NCBI RefSeq assembly: GCF_904067045.1
Contig: NZ_CAJFDC010000013.1
Span: 1-64,000, forward strand
DNA: 64,000 bases
DNA from: Pseudomonas sp. FEN
GTDB lineage: Bacteria > Pseudomonadota > Gammaproteobacteria > Pseudomonadales > Pseudomonadaceae
Direction of reading: 5' to 3'
The notes beneath the pieces are model-generated. The model did no database searches. It had not been told where the DNA came from and saw nothing but the letters and a program-made list of their open reading frames with translations. Positions 1 through 6,885 of the stretch are shown in pieces. Each line of letters opens with the position of its first letter. Position 1 is the first letter of the stretch. The position numbers and the translations under genes are program-made.

Positions 1-849
1 GGACGGGTGTCCAACCTGCCCACCGTGTGGACCAACGCCCTGGCCGCCGCCCTGCTGGCCAGCAGCGCCACCACCCTGGCGCCGCCCTCGCCGCTGGTCT
101 GGACCCTGCTGCTGGTGGCGCTCTCGGCACTGTACCTGGCGGGCATGCTGCTCAATGACCTGCTGGATGCCGACTGGGACCAGCAGCATCACAACCCGCG
201 GCCGATCGTCCTCGGACTGGTCAGCCGCACCCAGGTCAGCCTGGCCACCGCCGCCCTGCTGCTGCTGGCGGCACTGGCGATCCTCGGCCTGAGCCGGTTG
301 ATCGCCCAGCCCCACTGGCTGCTGGCCAGTGCCGGATTGTTGCTGCTGTTTATCCTTGGCTACAACCTTTTGCATAAGAAGTACCCACACAGCGTCTGGC
401 TGATGGGCGGCTGCCGCTCAGCCCTGTACCTGACCGCCGCCGCCTGCCTGGCCATGCCCCCCGAACCGTTGTGGCTGTGCGCCGCGCTGCTGGGCATCTA
501 CATCGCCGGGCTGACCTACCTGGCCCGGCTGGAGCATCGCAACCAGTTGCTCAGCCGCCTGCCGCTGCTGCTCATGCTCAGCCCCCTACTCCTGGCCGCC
601 TACGCCGACAGCAGCGTGTTCTGGCTGGTCCTGCTGCTGTGGCTGGGCTGGCTGGGCTGGCATTACCAGCGACATCTGGCCAACCCGCGGCAACGGCAGA
701 TCCGTGCCTTTATTGGTGCCGGGCTAGCCGCCCTGCCGCTGTTCGATGCCCTGGTGCTGGCCGTGGCCAACCAGCCCCTTGGCAGCCTGCTGTGTGTGCT
801 GGTGTTCTTTCTGCTTCCCCACCTTCAACGCTGGATCAAGCCGACATGA
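1..849 (+). CDS. UbiA-family prenyltransferase, EboC-like (5' truncated by window edge)
   Basis: Integral membrane protein built almost entirely of hydrophobic helices. Near the N-terminus it carries the UbiA landmark RVSNLPTVWTN and then NDLLDADWDQQHHNPRPI, an NDxxDxxxD Mg-diphosphate binding motif. UbiA enzymes transfer prenyl groups from isoprenoid diphosphates to acceptors in the membrane. A GTG lies at position 7, but the codons before it (G-R) continue the family's usual RVSNLPT motif, so the true start probably lies upstream of the window. The short loops and the motif spelling are most like EboC of the ebo cluster, which is involved in export or localisation of a prenylated or indole-derived metabolite in other bacteria. 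UbiA membership is firm; the EboC label is from memory and moderate. The stop overlaps an ATG at 846 (ATGA). Confidence 0.85.
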   Translation, partial: GRVSNLPTVWTNALAAALLASSATTLAPPSPLVWTLLLVALSALYLAGMLLNDLLDADWDQQHHNPRPIVLGLVSRTQVSLATAALLLLAALAILGLSRLIAQPHWLLASAGLLLLFILGYNLLHKKYPHSVWLMGGCRSALYLTAAACLAMPPEPLWLCAALLGIYIAGLTYLARLEHRNQLLSRLPLLLMLSPLLLAAYADSSVFWLVLLLWLGWLGWHYQRHLANPRQRQIRAFIGAGLAALPLFDALVLAVANQPLGSLLCVLVFFLLPHLQRWIKPT

Positions 850-1052
850 GCATCCACGCCCTCTCTTGCGCGCAGCCTGCGCTCGCCATTCGTCATGCAG
901 CCTTGACCGCGCCAGGCACTGCTGGACCGGCAACTGGACGACGAAAGCCGCCGCTGGTGGCAAGAAGCCCGGGAGCAACTGACCCGGGTGCCCTGGTGAA
1001 AATGAGCTATCCACCGAAGCCGCTGGATCCGGCCGACTACCCGCAGGCCTGA
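846..1052 (+). pseudogene. Possible degenerate eboA-like remnant
   Basis: An ATG at 846 overlaps the UbiA stop, as expected for the next gene of an operon, but the frame it opens (68 codons) is low complexity and not protein-like. A different frame between 907 and 999 reads ALLDRQLDDESRRWWQEARE and continues EQLTRVPW before a stop. That amphipathic helix resembles the N-terminus of EboA proteins, and a stop codon (904-906) lies just before it. A third in-frame tail (1002-1052) follows. I read this as a decayed or internally deleted gene downstream of the EboC-like gene. The evidence is one short motif recalled from memory, so this is weak; it may simply be spacer. Confidence 0.3.
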
Positions 1053-1117
1053 TCCCTGACGGCCGCACAAAGGAGCACCGAGTGACCCCGTCACCCGGTT
1101 TCTAAAAGGAGTGCCAA

Positions 1118-2053
1118 ATGAACAACCCAATCCTCAATCGACTGTTACTGGCCGTTGCCCTGTTGTTCGGCAGTCAGGCGCTATTGGCCCAGCAGGATGA
1201 TGTCTATTTCACCATGGGCGTGCACAACACCCAAGGCTGCAATGCCGCCAACAACAACTGCATCGCCAAGCGCAAGGTCGGGGAACCGAGCGATCCGTAC
1301 TTTCCTGCCATCTGGGTCAGCGACTGGACCATGTATCGGGTCACAAGCAACTACCAGACGAACCCGCCGCCCTACAGCAGCCCGCCCAGCACCCTGAAAC
1401 CTGCGGACTACAGCGTGTCCCAGGGTACCAGCTACTACGACACCGGCTATATCCCGGCCGACGGCGACGGTTTCGGCGCGATGATGGAGCACTACGAGAA
1501 GTACTGCCTACCGATCTTCCCGATCAAGAACAACAACTACACCTGCTCGTTCGTGTCGCTGGGCAACAAGGCCTACTTCCTCACCTACCCCGAGGACCGG
1601 CCCAAGGACATGCCGGCCTGTTGCATGTTCTCGCCAATGAACCATCCGCCGCGCCAGGACTTTATCCAGCACCTGCCTTACAGCGCCGTGCGCAGTCAGA
1701 ATCTGGACGGCCGCGTCCAGGCCTATGCCCTGGAGATTGCGGTCAAGCCGAGCCCGATCCTGTTTGGTTACGCCTTCAACAAGCAGGCCACCAGCGACGG
1801 ACCGGGGCAACCGAGTTATCGACACCCGCAGTCGTTCTATTTCTCCGGTGATGCCAGCGTCGCCAACGCGCCCATCGTCAGCCAGAACTACCGCAACTGG
1901 CGTATCGAGAAACCGGATCCGGCGAAGACCTGGGACCAGGTGGCGAAAATGTGCCCGAGCAACCCACCGCCCTGCCAACTGTTCAATCCGCCACCCTCGC
2001 TGAGCAACGGCAAGCGCGCTCAGTGGAACCAACTCATGCCCGCAGCACAGTGA
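1118..2053 (+). CDS. Exported protein of unknown function, first gene of VioB-N-like operon
   Basis: 311 residues. It begins with a classical signal peptide (charged MNNPILNR, hydrophobic core LLLAVALLFG, likely cleavage after LLAQ near residue 25), so it is exported to the periplasm or beyond. A good ribosome site (aaaggag, around 1106) precedes the ATG. The mature protein is rich in Pro, Asn, Tyr and Cys. At least eight Cys (CNAANNNC, YCLP, YTCSF, ACCMF, MCPSNPPPC) suggest disulfides. No catalytic motif or known domain was recognised. It lies 13 bases upstream of the heme-site protein gene with its own Shine-Dalgarno, so the two are very likely co-transcribed. Function unknown. Confidence 0.85.
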   Translation: MNNPILNRLLLAVALLFGSQALLAQQDDVYFTMGVHNTQGCNAANNNCIAKRKVGEPSDPYFPAIWVSDWTMYRVTSNYQTNPPPYSSPPSTLKPADYSVSQGTSYYDTGYIPADGDGFGAMMEHYEKYCLPIFPIKNNNYTCSFVSLGNKAYFLTYPEDRPKDMPACCMFSPMNHPPRQDFIQHLPYSAVRSQNLDGRVQAYALEIAVKPSPILFGYAFNKQATSDGPGQPSYRHPQSFYFSGDASVANAPIVSQNYRNWRIEKPDPAKTWDQVAKMCPSNPPPCQLFNPPPSLSNGKRAQWNQLMPAAQ

Positions 2054-2066
2054 CAGGAGTCACCTC

Positions 2067-3353
2067 ATGAACAACTGGAGTCGTTTCACCGCCCTGATGC
2101 TGCTGGGGTTGGCCAGCCTACCGGCCAGCGCCCTGCAACCCGCCGCCTCCGACGCACAGACCACCTGCCCACCCAGCGCCGTGGTGCCTGCGGCCGGGGC
2201 ATCGCAGGCGGCCTTCGATCAATACAGCTGGCAGCTGTTCATCAACCTGAACTGGCCGGCCAAGCCCGACCAGCGCGGAGTGGCCGATTGCAGCAAGCCC
2301 CTGGGCAGCAGCGGCAGTACGGTCTGGCAGACCTACAAGAGCGTCAACGAGACCTTTCTTCCCGGAGCCAAGGATCCCGGTCCATGGAACTCGAGACAGC
2401 AGCGCAAGAACCTCGACCTGATCAACATCGCCGCAATCAAGAACACCCAGGTGGTGCAGTCCGACAACCAGGCCGTGGGCGGCTGGCTGATCGATCAGCG
2501 CGGCAACCCGACCTACTATGACATCGCCGCCAACGAGGTGTCCTACAACTACATCGTCGCCAACACTTTCTATAACGCCGCGATCGTCGATGCCGCGAAG
2601 AACATCGACTTTCCCAAAAACGCCAGCGAGATCAAGGCCAGCTGGCGCATCCTCACCAGCGCCGACGACAGCCGCCGCTACCTGACGATGAAAGCCCTGG
2701 TCACCCGGTTCGACGCCCAGGGGCGGCCCAACGGCACCCAAGAAGCCAACCTGGGGTTGGTGGGGCTGCACATCATCAGCAAGGTCGAGGGCTTCCCGCA
2801 GTGGATCTGGTCGACCTTCGAGCAGATCGACAACGTGCCACCCAAGGCCAAGCTGGGGGGCAAGTGGGTGGATCAACCGGTCTCGGGGATTTTCTACTCC
2901 TACTTCAATGCCAAGGCGCCCGCCGAAAGCCTCAACCAGTCCCCCTGCCAGTGGCAGCAGCAGGGCGCACAGATGGTCTGTACGCCTAAACCCGGCACCA
3001 GCTTCAGCACCCCGGACCCGCTGAACCGGGTCACCCCGATCACGGATGCCACCCAGCAGATCAATACTCAGTACCAGAGCAGTCCGCAGGTGCAGCAGAG
3101 CGTCTTCAAGTACTACCAACTGATCACTACCCAGCGCCCACAGTCGCCGGACAACCCCGGCAACCCGCTAGGACAGCCAACGCCGTCGCTGTCGGCCAAC
3201 GTCACCATGGAAAGCTATATCCAGCCCAGCAGCAGCTGCATGAACTGCCACTCCATGGCGACACCGCTCAACAGCCAATACAAGAGCGACTTCTCCTTCT
3301 TGTTCAGATTCGCCCACGCCCCGGTCAACAGCGCCACCAAGGATAAGGAATAG
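2067..3353 (+). CDS. Exported protein with a single C-terminal c-type heme motif
   Basis: 428 residues. The signal peptide is MNNWSRF then LMLLGLASLPASA, with predicted cleavage near residue 23. The mature chain contains the segment FDQYSWQLFINLNWPA, a pattern I associate with uncharacterised cytochrome-like secreted proteins. One CxxCH site (SSSCMNCHSMATP) lies about 40 residues from the C-terminus, so covalent heme attachment in the periplasm is expected. An axial Met just after the site (HSM) is possible. The large N-terminal part is unrecognised and may be the catalytic or binding part, with the heme as electron entry or exit. It follows the first exported protein after 13 bases and ends 3 bases before the VioB-N-like gene, implying one transcript. 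Electron-transfer role is inference. Confidence 0.85.
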   Translation: MNNWSRFTALMLLGLASLPASALQPAASDAQTTCPPSAVVPAAGASQAAFDQYSWQLFINLNWPAKPDQRGVADCSKPLGSSGSTVWQTYKSVNETFLPGAKDPGPWNSRQQRKNLDLINIAAIKNTQVVQSDNQAVGGWLIDQRGNPTYYDIAANEVSYNYIVANTFYNAAIVDAAKNIDFPKNASEIKASWRILTSADDSRRYLTMKALVTRFDAQGRPNGTQEANLGLVGLHIISKVEGFPQWIWSTFEQIDNVPPKAKLGGKWVDQPVSGIFYSYFNAKAPAESLNQSPCQWQQQGAQMVCTPKPGTSFSTPDPLNRVTPITDATQQINTQYQSSPQVQQSVFKYYQLITTQRPQSPDNPGNPLGQPTPSLSANVTMESYIQPSSSCMNCHSMATPLNSQYKSDFSFLFRFAHAPVNSATKDKE

Positions 3354-3356
3354 ATC

Positions 3357-5183
3357 ATGAGCATATTGAATGGACCCCGACTGAACTTTTGGGGTGGCAT
3401 CGCCACCGACGTCAGCGTGTCGAACAACTCGCCGACCTTGCCCAATGGCATCGCCACGTCCCTTGATCTGTTCGACCTGACCACCTCGACCGTGTCGGAA
3501 CCGGCCCGGACCTATAGCGATGACCGTCTATATGAATTGATCAACGCCCCGGACCCCAGAATCGGCCCCAATAGCCGATACACGGCCGGCGGCTGGAACC
3601 ACTACGGAGACCACGTGGTGACGATGCACAACGCGCTGATCAGTTCCCAAGGCACACCGGGCAACATCTCGCTGGAAGGGGACATGGTCGGCCAGCCGGT
3701 TTACCTGCTCGGCTCCGTTACCCCCGGCACCGGACAAGGCCCCTACTCCGGCCCGATGATGGTCGACCTGGACCCCACGGCGAGCACCACGACGCAGATC
3801 TTTGTCGGCGGCCTGCAGATCGGCAGCAGCACAGCGCCCGAGCTCTTGATTCGCTGGGATACCGTGTGCAGCAGTTTCGACCTGAATACCCGGGTGCTTG
3901 AGCCTGGAAGCATGGATTCGCCCGGCTCCTTCCATGCGAGCGGCACCTTTCAACTGACCTTTCCACTGACCAGCATCGTCAGCTACAACAAGGACAGTGC
4001 CGGGCTCAAGGCCCTGATCGAAGCCCCCAAAGCCACCGGGATCGTGCTGCGTTTCGTGATGTTCGAAATGTGCCCCACTCTGACCACCGAGCAACTGAAT
4101 GCGGACTACGCCGCCAACCAGTTCAACCCTAACCCGAGCATCGGCCGGGTCATTGGCACCCTGGCCACGGCGTATGCCGATGAGCCGCTGATCTGCCCGC
4201 CGGGCCGTCAGCTCATCAATGCCGACAAGGACCTGAACATCAGCAGCGTTGCCTATGCCGAGGTCGCCAATGGGCAACTGAGCATCGATATGGTCAACCT
4301 GATCCCCAAGCAGACCTTCAGGGCCCTGCGCGACGACATCACCAGCCCCATTGGTCCGAACGCCGACTACGGGACCGTCACCATCGCGGCCGGGACGGCG
4401 TCCCTGGCGAGCTTTGAACCCAGCGACCCGCTGCTGCAGGACTACTACCGGTACGGTGGCATCATCGACGTACCGCTCAACAGCTCCCAGACCCAACTGG
4501 TGCAGAGCACGCCCTTGTGCATCAGCGCCCCAGGGACCGCCCGTAACCCAGCGCTATCGGCGCCCGAATGCCCGTATCGAGTCTACAGCGATCAGCGCAA
4601 CACCTACCTCGCGCCGGACAGCACAGGCGTGCAGATCACCTTGCAAGCCCGTTACCTGGGAGCTGTGGTGCAAGAAGATACGCCAATCGACATCGCTGCC
4701 TCGGCGACCGCCGTCTATCAGGCCAACCGCTACTGGGACTTCCTGGAGTTTCCGAACTCGCTAACGGTACCGGCCGGTCAGCCCTCCGTGAGTTTCAATG
4801 TCGTCCCCGTCGCCGGCTCCAAAGCCCAGGCTGGCTTCACCACGCTGACCTACACCCTCGACAACAACCCTCTGACCCAGAGCTTCAGCAACTTTCGCAA
4901 ATACGCCTGGAGCGACTTCGGCATTCCCACAGGCAACATCGTGACCTGGGAGCAGGCGTATCAGAACGTGCTGCGCTTCCATTACCTGGCCTTCCCCGCC
5001 ATGTCGCGCTACATCCAGCTCAACCAGCCTGACGCGGTGATGGGCTACAAGCAGGCGATCCTCGCCCGGATCTCTCCCGAGTACCAGAACACTACCTTGT
5101 ACATGTCGGTGGTACGCTCGATGTCGCCGAGCCAAAGATCCCTGCTGACATCCTATCTCAACGGCACACCCTGGCAGCCTTGA
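3357..5183 (+). CDS. VioB/RebD N-terminal-half-like protein lacking the ferritin-like half
   Basis: 608 residues, no signal peptide. It opens MSILNGPRLNFWGGI, matching the start of Chromobacterium VioB (MSILDFPRIHFRGW) as I remember it. Further co-linear matches are GGWNHYGDHVV, GDMVGQPVYLLGS, TTQIFVGGLQIGS, LLQDYYRYGGIIDVPL, YLAPDS, and a C-terminal region ending MSVVRSMSPSQRSLLTSYL, which parallels VioB up to about its residue 570. VioB and RebD are about 1000 residues, and their C-terminal ferritin-like iron domain couples two indole-3-pyruvate imines. That half is absent here, so this is not a complete chromopyrrolate synthase. The start ATG is 3 bases after the heme-protein stop. Function may be scaffold or substrate binding; a separate ferritin-like partner, if any, is not in this window. 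Homology was judged by eye, not aligned. Confidence 0.7.
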   Translation: MSILNGPRLNFWGGIATDVSVSNNSPTLPNGIATSLDLFDLTTSTVSEPARTYSDDRLYELINAPDPRIGPNSRYTAGGWNHYGDHVVTMHNALISSQGTPGNISLEGDMVGQPVYLLGSVTPGTGQGPYSGPMMVDLDPTASTTTQIFVGGLQIGSSTAPELLIRWDTVCSSFDLNTRVLEPGSMDSPGSFHASGTFQLTFPLTSIVSYNKDSAGLKALIEAPKATGIVLRFVMFEMCPTLTTEQLNADYAANQFNPNPSIGRVIGTLATAYADEPLICPPGRQLINADKDLNISSVAYAEVANGQLSIDMVNLIPKQTFRALRDDITSPIGPNADYGTVTIAAGTASLASFEPSDPLLQDYYRYGGIIDVPLNSSQTQLVQSTPLCISAPGTARNPALSAPECPYRVYSDQRNTYLAPDSTGVQITLQARYLGAVVQEDTPIDIAASATAVYQANRYWDFLEFPNSLTVPAGQPSVSFNVVPVAGSKAQAGFTTLTYTLDNNPLTQSFSNFRKYAWSDFGIPTGNIVTWEQAYQNVLRFHYLAFPAMSRYIQLNQPDAVMGYKQAILARISPEYQNTTLYMSVVRSMSPSQRSLLTSYLNGTPWQP

Positions 5184-5443
5184 CTAAGGAGAAGACCCTG
5201 CCCGTTGTTTTACACATACCCGCCCAGCCGGAACAGACGCCGCGCCCAAGCGACATCATCGCCGAGGGCCTCTCAACCCTCGCGGCGTCTGCGTGGAAGA
5301 CGATGGCAGCCGGCTACCGGTACTGGCTCAGGCGACAGACGCCCCCAATCCCTTCACAACCTCCCTACAATCTCTCTGTTGAGCCACCTTCGGCCCGCGG
5401 CCTAAACTCACCGGTCATCACACGAGAACCGCCAGCCTCATGA
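5180..5443 (+). CDS. Doubtful small ORF after the VioB-N-like gene
   Basis: An 87-codon frame opens at a TTG that overlaps the preceding stop. However, the best Shine-Dalgarno (aaggaga, 5186-5192) lies after that TTG, so a start there is unlikely and no better in-frame start with proper spacing is obvious. The predicted peptide has one possible helix (LAASAWKTMAAGYRYWLRR), then a Pro/Ser-rich tail, and overlaps the MFS start by 4 bases. It could be a small fourth operon gene or untranslated spacer. I recognise nothing in it. Confidence 0.3.
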   Translation: MTKEKTLPVVLHIPAQPEQTPRPSDIIAEGLSTLAASAWKTMAAGYRYWLRRQTPPIPSQPPYNLSVEPPSARGLNSPVITREPPAS

Positions 5444-6885
5444 CAGTACCTGTCTCCCCCGCCGCCAAGTCGGATCACCGCTGGCTCGCCTTGATCGTCC
5501 TGTGCCTCGGGGAGTTGATGATCGTGCTCGACACCACCATCGTTAACGTCGCGCTACCTTCGATCCAGACCGACCTGCACTTCACGCAGACCTCCCTCGC
5601 CTGGGTGGTGAACGCCTATATGCTGACCTTCGGCGGCTTCCTGCTGCTGGGTGGCCGCCTGGGGGATCTCTACGGGCATCGACGCCTGTTCCTGCTAGGC
5701 ATCGGCTGCTTCACCCTCGCCTCACTGGCCTGTGGCCTGGCCCACAACCAGGAGACGCTGATCTGGGCCCGGGCCTTTCAAGGCCTGGCCGCCGCCGTGG
5801 TGAGCGCCGTGGCGCTGTCGCTGATCATGGACCTGTTCAGTGAACCGGCCGATCGGGCCAAGGCCGTGGGTGTCTACGGTTTCGTCTGCGCCGGCGGCGG
5901 CAGCCTCGGCGCCCTGCTCGGCGGCGTGCTCACCAGCACCTTGAGCTGGCACTGGATCTTCCTGGTCAACCTGCCGATCGGGGCAGTGGTGATCGCGCTG
6001 AGCCTGCGCCTGCTCTCGAAAACCCTCAACCAGCACCCGTCCCGTGACCTGGACGTCGCCGGCGCACTCACCGTGACCGCCTCGTTGATGCTGGCGGTCT
6101 ATGCCATCGTCAATGGCAACGAGATGGGCTGGGGCTCGCTGCGCACCCTCGCGCAACTAGTGGTTGCCGTCGGCCTGCTGCTGGCCTTCCTGGTCATCGA
6201 GACCCGCGTCAAAACCCCGCTGATGCCCTTGCGCCTGTTCCGCCTGCGCAACCTGGCGATTGCCAATATCGTCGGGGTGCTCTGGGCCGTCGCGATGTTC
6301 GCCTGGTTCTTCCTGTCGGCGCTGTACATGCAGTTGGTGCTGGGCTACACGCCCTTTGAAGTGGGGCTCGCATTCCTTCCCGCCAACCTGATCATGGCGC
6401 TGTTTTCACTGGGAATCTCGGCCAAGCTGGTGATGCGTTTCGGCATTCGCCTGCCACTGGCCGTCGGTCTGGCCCTGGCGACCCTCGGCCTGCTGTTGTT
6501 CGCCCAGGCGCCGGTCGCAGGCCACTTCCTGCGCGACGTCCTCCCGGGCATGGTGCTGCTGGGCCTGGGCGCGGGCATTGCGTTCAACCCACTGCTGCTG
6601 GCGGCAATGAACGATGTCGCGCCATCCGAGTCGGGACTGGCCTCCGGGATGGTCAATACCGCCTTCATGATGGGCGGCGCACTGGGGCTGGCGGCACTGG
6701 CCAGCCTGGCCGCGGCGCGCACCGAGCAGCACCTGGCGGCGGGCGGGCCGGCACTCTCGGCCCTCAACGACGGGTATCAGATCGCCTTCCTGGTAGGTGC
6801 GGTGTTTTGCGCGCTGGGCGCCGGCCTGGCCGCGATAATGATGCGCGACAAGACCGGTGAAGACCCGGACAGTGTCGAAGCCTAG
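5440..6885 (+). CDS. MFS drug:H+ antiporter, DHA2 (EmrB/QacA) family
   Basis: 481 residues, consistent with the 14-helix DHA2 subfamily. The signature LDTTIVNVALP sits in helix 1 and GGRLGDLYGHRRLF is the conserved loop 2-3 motif (motif A). Helix 5 has the antiporter-type glycine run GGGSLGALLGGVL. It would export a hydrophobic compound or drug across the inner membrane using the proton gradient. No membrane-fusion partner is adjacent, so it probably works alone. It follows the 1118-5183 operon in the same direction with about 250 bases between and could serve to export a product of that operon, which is guesswork. Its stop and the stop of the converging MHYT gene share a palindromic CTAG. 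Confidence 0.93.
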   Translation: MTVPVSPAAKSDHRWLALIVLCLGELMIVLDTTIVNVALPSIQTDLHFTQTSLAWVVNAYMLTFGGFLLLGGRLGDLYGHRRLFLLGIGCFTLASLACGLAHNQETLIWARAFQGLAAAVVSAVALSLIMDLFSEPADRAKAVGVYGFVCAGGGSLGALLGGVLTSTLSWHWIFLVNLPIGAVVIALSLRLLSKTLNQHPSRDLDVAGALTVTASLMLAVYAIVNGNEMGWGSLRTLAQLVVAVGLLLAFLVIETRVKTPLMPLRLFRLRNLAIANIVGVLWAVAMFAWFFLSALYMQLVLGYTPFEVGLAFLPANLIMALFSLGISAKLVMRFGIRLPLAVGLALATLGLLLFAQAPVAGHFLRDVLPGMVLLGLGAGIAFNPLLLAAMNDVAPSESGLASGMVNTAFMMGGALGLAALASLAAARTEQHLAAGGPALSALNDGYQIAFLVGAVFCALGAGLAAIMMRDKTGEDPDSVEA

